Source of the DNA: WTJH01 sp049889695 | Lineage (GTDB): Bacteria; Bacteroidota; Bacteroidia; Flavobacteriales; Flavobacteriaceae | NCBI GenBank assembly: GCA_049889695.1 | Contig: JBMHCX010000004.1 | Coordinates: forward strand, 1-24,202 | Reading direction: 5' to 3' | Length of the DNA: 24,202 nt | Shown here: one piece after another, positions 1 through 8,060 of the stretch | How the letters are laid out: every line of letters starts with the position of its first letter | How positions within the stretch are numbered: the first letter of the stretch is position 1 | Program-made: the position numbers and the translations under genes | Notes under the pieces: model-generated | Told to the model about the DNA's origin: nothing | Database searches by the model: none | The model's input: only the letters and a program-made list of their open reading frames with translations

Positions 1-165
1 CTTCGTTGTAGTTTCTTTAAACAAGCAACGATTAAAATTGACTTCGTCTCAAAATGGTTTTGCTTCGCTTATTGTATCAAGTATTTCTACTTGGATACGC
101 GCTGTCATTATTTTATCATTCTCTCAAAGAACATTGCAAACCGAACATCACTGTTCCTTGTTTGC
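1..165 (-). other. rRNA operon leader, ending at the 16S rRNA gene boundary
   Basis: On the minus strand this is the untranslated leader downstream of the promoter at 171-201. It carries a boxA-like antitermination element at 121-133 and runs to the window edge, where the minus strand reads TACAACGAAG. In Bacteroidota that string commonly lies just before the conserved 16S start (AGTTTGATCCTGG). The 16S gene itself is outside the window, so this is inference from promoter, boxA and edge sequence together. No real protein gene fits here. A window edge exactly at an rRNA gene is what an assembly break at a repeated rrn operon would give. Confidence 0.7.
121..133 (-). promoter_or_regulatory. boxA-like antitermination element
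   Basis: The minus strand reads TGTTCTTTGAGAG about 35 nt after the predicted transcription start. It resembles rrn boxA (TGCTCTTTA type), the RNA site bound by NusB-NusE. A nusB gene is also present in this window at 8905-9849. Confidence 0.6.
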
Positions 166-170
166 GGGTG

Positions 171-201
171 CAAATATAGAACCCTTTTTATTCCCTACAA
201 A
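171..201 (-). promoter_or_regulatory. Strong Bacteroidota-type promoter of the rRNA operon
   Basis: The minus strand has TTTG (198-201), a 19-bp spacer, then TATATTTG (171-178). This matches the Bacteroidota housekeeping consensus (-33 TTTG, -7 TAnnTTTG) in both boxes and in spacing. Transcription should start near 164 and run toward position 1. The region upstream on the minus strand (about 202-235) is rich in A and T runs, as expected for an activated rrn promoter. Confidence 0.75.
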
Positions 202-349
202 CCTTTTTAAACCTAAATTTTTACTTTTTTTTTGAGGGAAATATAGAGGGTTAAATTAGAGATCTTAGCATCAGCTATTTAGCTTAGATTTTGCGGATAT
301 ATTTTTTTAAGTCAATATTTCCTTTACACAACTTTTGGTTGAAAATGCT

Positions 350-1003
350 TTATCGGTAGTTTTCTCGCTTTTCCTTCCAGATGTCGTAAAGAGCATTCAA
401 GTCGAAGTCTAATGCCGTAGCTTGTTCTTCTAACCGGTCGACTGCGAAGGCGCGTTGAAGGATGTCCTCTATAAGGTAATCTTCATAAACTTCTTGAGGA
501 TTATATTCGTCCTTTAAAGATAACTTAAATAAGGAAGCAGTTGTCTGATAGACGAAGGCTCGCCAGCCATTGCGCAAATCTTTCACTAGTGCATGTGTGG
601 TATTTCCTGTTTGCCGGTGTACCAGTTTAATAAGAATACGCCCTTGGGAGCGGGAGAGCTTTTTAAGTTCCGCTTCAAATTCATCGTAGATAAACTTTTC
701 TAATCGTTTTAAATACCGCTTGCGATCGCTCTTCCGTTCAATGTTTTGCAAACGATTGTTCAAGACTTCTAAACGATCGGCTGCTAATTTGGCATAGGGA
801 TATACCTTCAGGGTTCTATTTCGAAGAATTGCGTATCGCTTGAGTGCTTCATAGTTTTTAAAGCGTAAAGGTTTAAAGACCACCACCTCGTCCAATACTA
901 TTCCACTCATGGGAATGGAGTCATTTTCGGATAAGGAATAATTTTCTTGCCCTACACTAAAAAAAGGGGAAATCAACAACAACAATAAAAGCGTTCGCTT
1001 CAT
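350..1003 (-). CDS. DUF4294 domain protein with signal peptide
   Basis: This is a 217-residue protein. The start is set at the ATG at 1003 (MKRTLLLLLLISPFF). An ATG eight codons upstream lies on the far side of a TACTTTTG -7 element (1008-1015) and so would not be in the transcript. The N-terminus is a typical Sec signal (Leu-rich core, then SVGQE), suggesting a periplasmic or envelope location. The rest is the Lys/Arg/Glu-rich DUF4294 core, with the YPYAKLAADRL segment followed by helical charged sequence and FEAELKKLSRSQGR. DUF4294 is a Bacteroidota family without an established function. The gene is divergent from the M42 peptidase, sharing an intergenic region of about 80 bp. The family call is from recognised sequence pattern. 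Confidence 0.8.
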   Translation of the reverse strand: MKRTLLLLLLISPFFSVGQENYSLSENDSIPMSGIVLDEVVVFKPLRFKNYEALKRYAILRNRTLKVYPYAKLAADRLEVLNNRLQNIERKSDRKRYLKRLEKFIYDEFEAELKKLSRSQGRILIKLVHRQTGNTTHALVKDLRNGWRAFVYQTTASLFKLSLKDEYNPQEVYEDYLIEDILQRAFAVDRLEEQATALDFDLNALYDIWKEKRENYR

Positions 1004-1007
1004 GTTG

Positions 1008-1015
1008 CAAAAGTA
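1008..1015 (-). promoter_or_regulatory. -7 element of the DUF4294 gene
   Basis: The minus strand reads TACTTTTG (TAnnTTTG), ending 4 nt before the ATG at 1003. The expected start of transcription is therefore at or next to the start codon, implying a leaderless or nearly leaderless mRNA. No good -33 TTTG is present at 19-bp spacing. Confidence 0.5.
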
Positions 1016-1051
1016 GAAATTCTTCATCCCACAGAATTGATTGATTATTGT

Positions 1052-1059
1052 TAATTTCG
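1052..1059 (+). promoter_or_regulatory. Possible -7 element of the M42 peptidase gene
   Basis: TAATTTCG matches the TAnnTTYG variant of the Bacteroidota -7 box and lies 27 nt before the ATG at 1087. No clear -33 box sits at the usual distance, so this is tentative. Confidence 0.35.
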
Positions 1060-1086
1060 AGGTTTAAATTTTAAACTCAGCTGAAC

Positions 1087-2166
1087 ATGCAAATATTAGA
1101 TCAGAATGCCATCGATTTTTTTGAACGTTATCTCAACAATCCTTCTCCGACGGGATATGAATGGAATGGTCAGAAAATTTGGATGGACTACCTTAAACCT
1201 TATGTAGACACCTTTATTACCGATGCCTACGGCACGGCAGTAGGCGTGATTAATCCTGAGGCAAAATACAAGGTCGTTATTGAAGGGCATTCCGATGAAA
1301 TATCCTGGTATGTGAATTACATTACCGATAATGGTTTAATTTATGTCATCCGGAATGGTGGAAGCGATCATCAGATTGCGCCCTCTAAGTGGGTGAATAT
1401 TCATACCGACAAGGGAATTGTAAAAGGTGTTTTCGGATGGCCGGCGATACATACGCGAAAAGCTGGCAAGGAGGAGACTCCGAAATTAGACAATATATTT
1501 ATTGATGTCGGGGCCAAAGACAAAAAGGAAGTGGAGGCCTTAGGGGTTCACGTCGGCTGTGTTATCACCTATCCGGATACTTTCCAGGTTTTAAATGACA
1601 ACAAATTTGTGTGCCGCGCCATCGATAACCGTGCAGGCGGATTTATGATTGCACAGGTAGCCCGTTTGCTGAAAGAAAATAACATCCAACTGCCTTTTGG
1701 CTTATATGTCACCAATTCTGTTCAAGAAGAAGTGGGACTTCACGGTGCTGAAATGATTACACACACCATTCAGCCGGACTTAGCTATCGTAACTGATGTT
1801 TGTCATGACACCACTACACCAATGATCAATAAAAAAGAACAAGGACATATAGAAATGGGAGCAGGTCCTGTAGTGTCTTATGCTCCAGCTGTTCAAAATA
1901 AACTTCGCGAACGCATCTTACAGGCTGCTGAAAAAAATAACATCCCTTTTCAAAGACTAGCTTCGTCTCGATTTACAGGGACAGATACGGATGCATTTGC
2001 CTACAGCAACGGAGGTGTCCCCTCTGCCCTGATTTCTCTTCCACTTCGCTATATGCACACAACTGTGGAAATGGTTCATAAATCGGATGTGGAAAATGTA
2101 ATTCGTTTGATGTATGAAAGTTTACAAACCATCAAAAGCGGAGAAACTTTCAGTTACTTTGACTAA
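1087..2166 (+). CDS. M42 family metallopeptidase (glutamyl aminopeptidase/FrvX-like)
   Basis: This 359-residue protein has no signal peptide and is presumably a cytoplasmic aminopeptidase. The co-catalytic two-metal motifs of clan MH/M42 are all visible: H68 and D70 in EGHSDEIS, the bridging D180 in AIDNRAGG, the catalytic/ligand pair E214-E215 in QEEVGLHGAE, D237 in VTDVCHD and H324 near the C-terminus (MHTTVE). Length is normal for the family. Such enzymes trim N-terminal residues from short peptides and often form large tetrahedral dodecamers; that assembly is family knowledge, not visible here. It ends 3 bp from the stop of the convergent broken gene at 2170. The exact substrate preference is unknown. 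Confidence 0.92.
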   Translation: MQILDQNAIDFFERYLNNPSPTGYEWNGQKIWMDYLKPYVDTFITDAYGTAVGVINPEAKYKVVIEGHSDEISWYVNYITDNGLIYVIRNGGSDHQIAPSKWVNIHTDKGIVKGVFGWPAIHTRKAGKEETPKLDNIFIDVGAKDKKEVEALGVHVGCVITYPDTFQVLNDNKFVCRAIDNRAGGFMIAQVARLLKENNIQLPFGLYVTNSVQEEVGLHGAEMITHTIQPDLAIVTDVCHDTTTPMINKKEQGHIEMGAGPVVSYAPAVQNKLRERILQAAEKNNIPFQRLASSRFTGTDTDAFAYSNGGVPSALISLPLRYMHTTVEMVHKSDVENVIRLMYESLQTIKSGETFSYFD

Positions 2167-2169
2167 TTC

Positions 2170-2622
2170 CTAGACGGTCTCTAAGAGCAATTTTTGCGCC
2201 CGACTAATCTTTAGGTCGATATTTTTAATACGATTGATTTGATGGATAATACTCCGTTTTTTTCCATCACTCAGTGCCTCGAATTTTTGTTGCAGGAATG
2301 CGTCTTGTTCCTATAATACGACAAGTACTTCAGGGATTTCAACTCCTAAAGGATTTGGATCTTCTTCGAGGAATACTCGTACATGACTTCCGAGTTGCTT
2401 TCCTAAATCTTTAAGGTTTTTCTGGGAGAGTATGATGTAAAAGTCTCCATTCCCCAAATGGTTTAATCCACATCGATAGGTCAAGTCTTGATCCAAAGTA
2501 CACAAGAGTCTTGTTTTTCGTTGGCGGAATAATTTCTGCACATAGGCAGCTGGCACTTCAAGATAGAAATACCCTCCTTTTCTGGCATCCAGTTGTTGTA
2601 TGCTTTGCTGACGTGGATACAA
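2170..2622 (-). pseudogene. Broken YdeI/OmpD-associated-type gene (DUF1905 + YdeI C-terminal part)
   Basis: Two in-frame pieces together make one recognisable family member. The first (2622-2314) encodes 103 residues of a DUF1905 domain (GGYFYLEVPAAYVQ, then GNGDFYIILSQ and LGSHVRVFLEED). A TAG stop at 2313-2311 interrupts it. The same frame then continues for 46 residues (FEALSDGKKRSIIHQINR), the conserved YdeI C-terminal helices, to a TAG at 2172-2170. The 5' end is also irregular. The only ATG coupled to the upstream gene (2632-2630, overlapping its TAA) is in another frame and stops after 24 codons. The DUF1905 frame has only TTG or CTG codons near its start and no ATG at all. Two apparent lesions suggest a pseudogene; base-call errors are the alternative. 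Related proteins are called bacteriocin-protection proteins, but function is poorly established. Confidence 0.7.
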
Positions 2623-2631
2623 AGACAGTCA

Positions 2632-3999
2632 TTAAAATTCTTGCGTTCCTAACTGCTGAGGGTTGTCAAGATCAGATATGTTATAAATCAGGACACCATC
2701 TGTCGTAACGACATAAGCAATATTCCCGATCAGGATAATGTCGCGGGCGTCGATACCACTAATAAATCCAGCAATAACGGGTCGTTCTTTATCCGAGACA
2801 TCTACGATTTTAAGCCCCGAGGAGGCATCGCAAACCAAAACACGATCGTTGCGTACAGCTAGTCCATAGGGAGCGTTCATATTGTACACAGATGTTTGTA
2901 CAGGATTAAACACATCGGTAATATCAATAATTTGCAATTGATTAACGTTGCCGGTACACCACTGGTTGGTACTTCGCAAAGTAACATAGGCGTAGTTGCC
3001 CTGAGCCACGACAGGATCGCATGCCCTAAAGTGCTCATATTCGGATATAAACAATGGGTTTCCAGCATCTTCAATATCATAGATAAACATACCTGTCATG
3101 GATCCGATAAACAATAGATCGTCTAAGCGATAGAGCGTCTCTATCCCCCATTCCACATTAACAGTACTCCAATTTTGCAGGGCGCCTGAACTATCGAAGC
3201 GGAAAATTTTTATAGCGTTGGTGTTAAGCGTGTAGAGGTAATCGCCAATAACTTTAAAACGGGCTAAGGATCCCCCTGTTCCTGTTTGATTTCCGTTTCC
3301 ACCGGCATCGTTAGAAACGTCGACATTAGCCATCGCATCTTCAGCATATAAAACCCAGTAGTCACAAGCACACCGGACTCCATTGTAGCGGATCCCCGAA
3401 ATAAAAACGGTTTCACCAAGTCCTTCTACAGCATTAATTTCTTCGTATTCAAGTTGCTTAGGACGGTCATTCCTTGGGTTGTGATCTTCTATATACTCCC
3501 AAGCCTCTTGATGGGCATAGTATTCAAATATGCCTGTATTGGCCCCTTCAACACGTATATTGTCATTTTCTAAGTCTGAAATATCGATGGTAAGAACGGC
3601 AGAGTAGAGATCGGCATACATTTTCCCGTTTCGAATAGAGATTTCAATATTTCCCGGCAGCCTGATAAACTTAATTTTTTGAATATTGGCAGGATCGGAT
3701 ACGTTTAAAACGTGAATACCGACTTGAGGCTCGTTGACAAATAAAAGATCATTATAAAAATAAAACTTCCCAGTGGCTTCATAGGCTTTGGGTTCCTCGA
3801 CCCTTATTTGGGCTTTCAGTTCATCCAGAGTGATGGTTTCAACCGAATAAGAATTGTAATAATAAACCCCGTATTCGCATCGATCTTCACATGATACCCG
3901 ATCGTCGTCTAAATCATTAAAGTTGTTGATCTCACAAGCGGTGAGCAGGGCAACGATCGCCCACAATAAAAGTCTAGGGGAAGTGAAAAAAAAACGCAT
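2632..3999 (-). CDS. LVIVD-repeat lipoprotein (beta-propeller)
   Basis: This is a 455-residue protein. The N-terminus MRFFFTSPRLLLWAIVALLTAC is a lipoprotein signal with lipobox LTAC and lipidated C22, so it should sit in a membrane facing the periplasm or cell surface. The body contains repeated LVIVD-type blades: IHVLNVSDPANIQ (around residue 95), LTIDISDLEN, then LQIIDITDVFNPV, LKIVDVSDKERPV and VLIYNISDLDNPQ toward the C-terminus. Such repeats form beta-propellers and usually mediate binding rather than catalysis. Several Cys residues in the first half (CEDRCEY, RCACDYW) may form disulfides. It lies 49 bp downstream of the prolyl oligopeptidase gene on the same strand. The ligand is unknown. 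Confidence 0.85.
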   Translation of the reverse strand: MRFFFTSPRLLLWAIVALLTACEINNFNDLDDDRVSCEDRCEYGVYYYNSYSVETITLDELKAQIRVEEPKAYEATGKFYFYNDLLFVNEPQVGIHVLNVSDPANIQKIKFIRLPGNIEISIRNGKMYADLYSAVLTIDISDLENDNIRVEGANTGIFEYYAHQEAWEYIEDHNPRNDRPKQLEYEEINAVEGLGETVFISGIRYNGVRCACDYWVLYAEDAMANVDVSNDAGGNGNQTGTGGSLARFKVIGDYLYTLNTNAIKIFRFDSSGALQNWSTVNVEWGIETLYRLDDLLFIGSMTGMFIYDIEDAGNPLFISEYEHFRACDPVVAQGNYAYVTLRSTNQWCTGNVNQLQIIDITDVFNPVQTSVYNMNAPYGLAVRNDRVLVCDASSGLKIVDVSDKERPVIAGFISGIDARDIILIGNIAYVVTTDGVLIYNISDLDNPQQLGTQEF

Positions 4000-4048
4000 T
4001 GTTCAACTTGTTTGAGTAGTAGGGACAAAAATTATGCCAGAGCAGAGG

Positions 4049-6193
4049 CTAGTCTTCTAATTTCTTTTCTAAACGCTCAGGTAAAACCTTGTAGCCCATG
4101 TGGTAAAGGGTGAATCCGAAGACATCAGCATAAGCTTCTATGGTCTTGGATAGCGAGGTTCCTGCCCCGTGGCCTCCATCGGTTTCAACACGAATCAGGA
4201 CGGGGTTGGTCCCTGCTTGTTTGCTTTGCAACTCAGCCGCAAATTTAAAAGAGTGTGCAGGAACAACTCTATCATCATGGTCGCCAGTAGTAATCAAAGT
4301 GGCTGGATAAGCAGTATTCTCTTCTACATTATGGATAGGAGAATAGCCTTTGAGATATTCAAACATTTCTTTGGAATCTTCCGCTGTTCCATAGTCGTAA
4401 GCCCAACCAGCACCTGACGTAAATGTATGATACCGCAGCATATCTAAAACGCCCACTGCCGGTAATGCAACTTTCATTAAATCCGGACGCTGTGTCATTG
4501 TTGCTCCAACGAGTAGCCCTCCATTGGAACCGCCTCTGATGGCTAATTTTTCAGGGTTTGTATACTTTTCAGCAATTAAATATTCTGCTGCAGCGATAAA
4601 ATCATCGAAAACATTTTGTTTGTTCAATTTTGTTCCGGCTTTATGCCAAGCTTTTCCGTATTCTCCTCCTCCCCTTAGATTGGGAACCGCGTAGATGCCC
4701 CCTTGTTCCATCCATACGGCATTGGCGACACTGAAACGAGGAGTTAAACTGATATTAAAGCCTCCATAACCATACAAAATAGTTGGGTTTTCTCCATTTC
4801 TTTCTGTCCCCTTTTTGTACGTGATAATCATGGGGATTTGCGTACCGTCTTTGGAAGTGTAAAAAACTTGTTCAGAGACATAGGCAGAAGAATCAAATCC
4901 AATCTCTGGCTTCCAGAAGAGCTCATATTTTCCCGATTCGATATCGAGCTTATAGCTAGAGGATGGAGTGTGGTAATTGGAGAAACGGAAGTACAAGTGT
5001 TCATCGTCCTCTTTTCCACCAAAACCAGAAGCCGATCCTACGCCGGGCAATTCTATTTCTCGAATTGTATTTCCTTGTAAATCCAACTGATAGACCTTGG
5101 TCGTTGCATCTTCCATGTATTGACCATACAAAAAGCCTCCTGCCTGACCAACACTCAACACTTGTTCTTTTTCAGGAATAATATCTTCCCAAAATTCCAG
5201 TTGAGGCTGAGCCGCAGTAAAACGTACCAATTTCTGATTGGGAGCATCGCGGTTGGTCTGAAAGTAAAACTGGTTGTCTTTGCTGTAGACCAAATAATTA
5301 TCGGTTTCATAGTCTGCTGTGATCACTACCCAATCGGCTGAAGGGTTTTGGAGGTCTTTCATCAGTAGTTTTTCTCCAGAGGTCGATTTTGCCGCCGACA
5401 CAAAGAGATATTTTCCATCTTTGGTGACGTTACCGGATACATAGCGATGTTTTTCGGCGGCTGTACCTCCATAGACGAGCTGATCGTCTTGTTGGGAAGT
5501 CCCAAGTCTATGGTAATACAGCTTGTGCTGGTCTGTCTTAGCGGAAAGTTCACTCCCTTCGGGCTTATCGTAGGAGGAATAGTAAAATCCTTCATTGGTC
5601 TTCCATGACATACCACTAAATTTGATATTGCGAAGGGTATCTTCTATTTGCTCTTTACTTTGAGCGTCTATCACGATGACCTTCCGCCAGTCGCTCCCTC
5701 CTTCAGAAATACTGTAAGCCAACAAGGAACCATCCTCAGTAAAACTGAGACCCGCAAGGGAAATTGTTCCATCAGCAGAAAATGTATTGGGGTCTAAGAA
5801 TACTTCAGGTGCCTGATCGCCACGTTGTCGATAGAGCACATAATGATTTTGCAGTCCATCGTTTTTATAGAAGTAGGTATAATCTCCCTCTTTAAAAGGA
5901 GTTCCCATTTTTTCGTAATTCCACAATTCTTGCAAACGCTTTTTCAGATCGGGACGGAAGGGAATGTTGTCTAGGTATCCGAAAGTAGTTTTATTTTGTT
6001 CCTCTACCCAAGCCTCGGTTTCAGCTGAACGGTCGTCTTCCAACCACCGATAAGGATCGGCTACTGGAGTGTTAAAGAGTGTATCCACAACTGTTCCTTT
6101 ACGGGTGTCTGGATAGTTAAGAGAAGATTGAACATTTTGTTGGCAAGACGTCAACAAAATCCCCAAAAGAGCAAGAGGTACAAAATATTTCAT
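4049..6193 (-). CDS. Prolyl oligopeptidase family serine peptidase (S9A), lipoprotein
   Basis: This 714-residue protein is full length for the family. The N-terminus (MKYFVPLALLGILLTSC) is a lipoprotein signal with C17 as the lipidated Cys. The first ~430 residues form the N-terminal segment and beta-propeller (DPYRWLED, residues 46-53, is a family hallmark). The C-terminal alpha/beta-hydrolase domain has the triad S556 (GGSNGG), D640 (DHDDRVVP) and H675 (GGHGAG), plus NLRGGGEYG at 505-513. It should cleave after proline in short peptides, here in the periplasm or at the cell surface. It may be co-transcribed with the LVIVD lipoprotein downstream. It ends with TAG, which shows that TAG is a normal stop in this genome. 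Confidence 0.93.
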   Translation of the reverse strand: MKYFVPLALLGILLTSCQQNVQSSLNYPDTRKGTVVDTLFNTPVADPYRWLEDDRSAETEAWVEEQNKTTFGYLDNIPFRPDLKKRLQELWNYEKMGTPFKEGDYTYFYKNDGLQNHYVLYRQRGDQAPEVFLDPNTFSADGTISLAGLSFTEDGSLLAYSISEGGSDWRKVIVIDAQSKEQIEDTLRNIKFSGMSWKTNEGFYYSSYDKPEGSELSAKTDQHKLYYHRLGTSQQDDQLVYGGTAAEKHRYVSGNVTKDGKYLFVSAAKSTSGEKLLMKDLQNPSADWVVITADYETDNYLVYSKDNQFYFQTNRDAPNQKLVRFTAAQPQLEFWEDIIPEKEQVLSVGQAGGFLYGQYMEDATTKVYQLDLQGNTIREIELPGVGSASGFGGKEDDEHLYFRFSNYHTPSSSYKLDIESGKYELFWKPEIGFDSSAYVSEQVFYTSKDGTQIPMIITYKKGTERNGENPTILYGYGGFNISLTPRFSVANAVWMEQGGIYAVPNLRGGGEYGKAWHKAGTKLNKQNVFDDFIAAAEYLIAEKYTNPEKLAIRGGSNGGLLVGATMTQRPDLMKVALPAVGVLDMLRYHTFTSGAGWAYDYGTAEDSKEMFEYLKGYSPIHNVEENTAYPATLITTGDHDDRVVPAHSFKFAAELQSKQAGTNPVLIRVETDGGHGAGTSLSKTIEAYADVFGFTLYHMGYKVLPERLEKKLED

Positions 6194-6274
6194 TTGGTAT
6201 TAGCACTAAAATTAATAGGCTAAATGTAATTTATTCCGCTCGAAAATGTAAACATTCCTTTAGAAATGCGAGAC

Positions 6275-6823
6275 TTACATATGTATTCGAAATCCAACCT
6301 GAGAAATAAAGCCGTTGGAATAGACAGGATTAGCCTCTAATCTGTCTGCTCGAGCCACTGCACCTCCAGCGCCGAACTCCAGGAAGAGTGTTAGGTCGTT
6401 AGTGGTCACCCAATCGATTCCCAAGAGCCCATAGCCCCCAAATTCGGAATCATCGGAAGAAAACTTATCGTCTGGGAGGATGATTAGTCCACCGATTTCA
6501 GCCGTTACATAAAGCTTATTTTCCAAGACAGAACGGCGCCCTTTGAGTCCAAGTTGCCAAGTGCTGTAGCTGGTCCAGGTAATTTCATTACCGTGTAAAT
6601 GTTCCAACCATTGCATTTGATAGCCTAATTTGACGGCCATTTTTTTATCCAAAAAATAAGGGGAGGTCATATCGACCCCAAGGCCGAAGTCGTCCTGAAT
6701 TTGAAGAGCCTTAAGGCCGATCGTCAAGGGATTGTCATTTTCTTGCGCTGAGACATTCAACGAAAAGAAACTAATTGTCACAAAAGATAAGGTTGCTAGT
6801 AGGTTTTTTGAATTGATCATCAT
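6275..6823 (-). CDS. Secreted protein of unknown function, possible small outer-membrane beta-barrel
   Basis: This 182-residue protein has a clear Sec signal (hydrophobic stretch to about residue 24, then NVSAQEND). The mature part has alternating, aromatic-rich strand-like segments (WTSYSTWQLGLKGR, LYVTAEIGGLIIL, LTLFLEFGAGGAV, GFISQVGFRIHM), as in small outer-membrane beta-barrels or porin-like proteins. I do not recognise a specific family. MM at the start leaves a one-codon ambiguity. It is 81 bp upstream of the prolyl oligopeptidase gene on the same strand, and 169 bp of AT-rich spacer separate it from pyrD. That spacer contains no convincing terminator or exact -7 box, though TACATTTA at 6846-6853 (minus) is one base off. 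Confidence 0.65.
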   Translation of the reverse strand: MMINSKNLLATLSFVTISFFSLNVSAQENDNPLTIGLKALQIQDDFGLGVDMTSPYFLDKKMAVKLGYQMQWLEHLHGNEITWTSYSTWQLGLKGRRSVLENKLYVTAEIGGLIILPDDKFSSDDSEFGGYGLLGIDWVTTNDLTLFLEFGAGGAVARADRLEANPVYSNGFISQVGFRIHM

Positions 6824-6992
6824 AACAGTAAGATTTGGTTCTTTAAATGTACGTGAAATTCAGTCAGAAAGGAGTCTAAAAGTGTTAAAAATCAAGCAAC
6901 TGGTGTTAGGTTATAATTCCTAAACTATATACGCGAATACTCTAAAGATTTTAATGTAAAAAAACTAAAAAAGCATAATTCTGAAGTCGATC

Positions 6993-8015
6993 TTATTGGG
7001 CTTGCTCTTTGAGAATAGCCGCATTGATACGTTTCACTACGGCGGGTCCCTCATAAACAAAACCGGTATAGAGCTGAATCAGATCGGCACCTGCCGCGAG
7101 TTTGTCGAGGGCATCTTGGGGGCTATGAATCCCCCCCACCCCGATGATTGGGAAGGCCTTTTGACTTTTTTCAGCCAAAAAACGAATCACTTCTGTACTA
7201 CGAGATCTTAGCGGCTGACCACTTAAACCGCCTACTTCTTTTTTGTATGTCGATCGAAGTCCGGTTCTGTCGAGGGTAGTATTGGTGGCAATTACACCAT
7301 CGATACCGACTGTCTGGACGATATCAATAATGTCCAATAATTGTTCGTTACTAAGATCGGGAGCTATTTTTAAAAGGATTGGCTTCGGAGATGCTTGCTG
7401 AAGATTACGATCCTTTAAAGTTTGCAGAAGAGCTGTTAATGGCTCTTTTTCCTGAAGCGCTCTAAGGTTGGGAGTATTTGGAGAACTGACATTGACCACA
7501 AAATAATCGACATAGGGAAAGAGTGCGTCAAAACAAATTAGATAATCCTCGACAGCATTCTCATTCGGAGTGACTTTATTTTTCCCAATATTCCCCCCGA
7601 TGAGTATTCCCGGATTTGCCTTTAGGCGCTCTACAGCTGCCACCACACCACCGTTGTTAAAGCCCATACGATTAATCAGGCCCTGATCTTCAACGAGTCG
7701 GAAAAGTCGCTTTTTAGGGTTACCGGGCTGTGCTTTTGGCGTGAGTGTACCGATCTCTACAAACCCAAAACCGAAGTTGGCCAATTCTCGATATAGCTTC
7801 GCGTCCTTATCAAAGCCAGCGGCCAATCCGACAGGGTTCGGAAATTTAAGTCCAAAAAGCTCCCGTTCTAGTCGCGGGTCGTTTAACTGATAGAGCGATC
7901 GAATGATAGCAGCTACACCAGGAAATTTATGCCCCAAACGAATCGCTTTAAATACTGCATAGTGAACCCACTCGGGGTCGCATAAGAAAAGTAGAGGTTT
8001 AATCAGTCGATACAT
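6993..8015 (-). CDS. pyrD: Dihydroorotate dehydrogenase, quinone-dependent (class 2)
   Basis: This enzyme oxidises dihydroorotate to orotate in pyrimidine synthesis, passing electrons through FMN to membrane quinone. The start is placed at the ATG at 8015 (MYRLIKPLLFLCDPE), giving 340 residues. A longer in-frame start at 8054 would translate the terminator hairpin as protein (MTSRSGG) and is rejected. The N-terminal helix preceding the barrel (about residues 1-30) is the class 2 membrane-anchoring part. Visible motifs are NPVGLAAGFDKDA (FMN/substrate), NRMGFNNGG, GNIGKNK, NVSSPNTPNLR with catalytic Ser178, KIAPDL, ATNTT and GVGGI. It lies immediately downstream of a strong intrinsic terminator following yajC. 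Confidence 0.95.
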   Translation of the reverse strand: MYRLIKPLLFLCDPEWVHYAVFKAIRLGHKFPGVAAIIRSLYQLNDPRLERELFGLKFPNPVGLAAGFDKDAKLYRELANFGFGFVEIGTLTPKAQPGNPKKRLFRLVEDQGLINRMGFNNGGVVAAVERLKANPGILIGGNIGKNKVTPNENAVEDYLICFDALFPYVDYFVVNVSSPNTPNLRALQEKEPLTALLQTLKDRNLQQASPKPILLKIAPDLSNEQLLDIIDIVQTVGIDGVIATNTTLDRTGLRSTYKKEVGGLSGQPLRSRSTEVIRFLAEKSQKAFPIIGVGGIHSPQDALDKLAAGADLIQLYTGFVYEGPAVVKRINAAILKEQAQ

Positions 8016-8023
8016 AGTCACCC

Positions 8024-8050
8024 AAAAAAACATCCCGCCGGAGCGGGATG
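8024..8050 (-). terminator. Intrinsic terminator (or attenuator) between yajC and pyrD
   Basis: The minus strand has a perfect 8-bp stem CATCCCGC/GCGGGATG (8050-8031) with a 4-nt loop, followed at once by seven T (8030-8024). This is a textbook intrinsic terminator for the nusB-DUF1573-yajC unit. The T-run ends only 8 nt before the pyrD ATG, leaving no room for an independent pyrD promoter downstream of it, so pyrD would depend on read-through. Confidence 0.85.
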
Positions 8051-8060
8051 TCATAAATAT

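Noticed and set aside
49..108. A 19-codon ORF (MTARIQVEILDTISEAKPF) on the minus strand in the rrn leader
   Set aside because: It lies between boxA and the 16S start in what should be untranslated, rapidly processed leader RNA, and it has no ribosome-binding site; probably chance.
236..349. Possible terminator of the DUF4294 gene (CAAC/GTTG near 331-342)
   Set aside because: The stem is only 4 bp and no T-run follows on the minus strand.
2311..2313. TAG read as an amino acid (stop-codon recoding) in the YdeI-like gene
   Set aside because: TAG is the natural terminal stop of the prolyl oligopeptidase gene (4051-4049) and of other ORFs here, and no context for read-through is visible.
4169..5341. 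Several plus-strand open frames of 72-82 codons inside the prolyl oligopeptidase gene
   Set aside because: They lie antisense to a complete, motif-verified gene and show no family features; shadows of codon bias.
8016..8054. N-terminal extension of PyrD (MTSRSGGMFFWVT)
   Set aside because: These codons are the terminator hairpin and its T-run; the protein family begins at the next Met.
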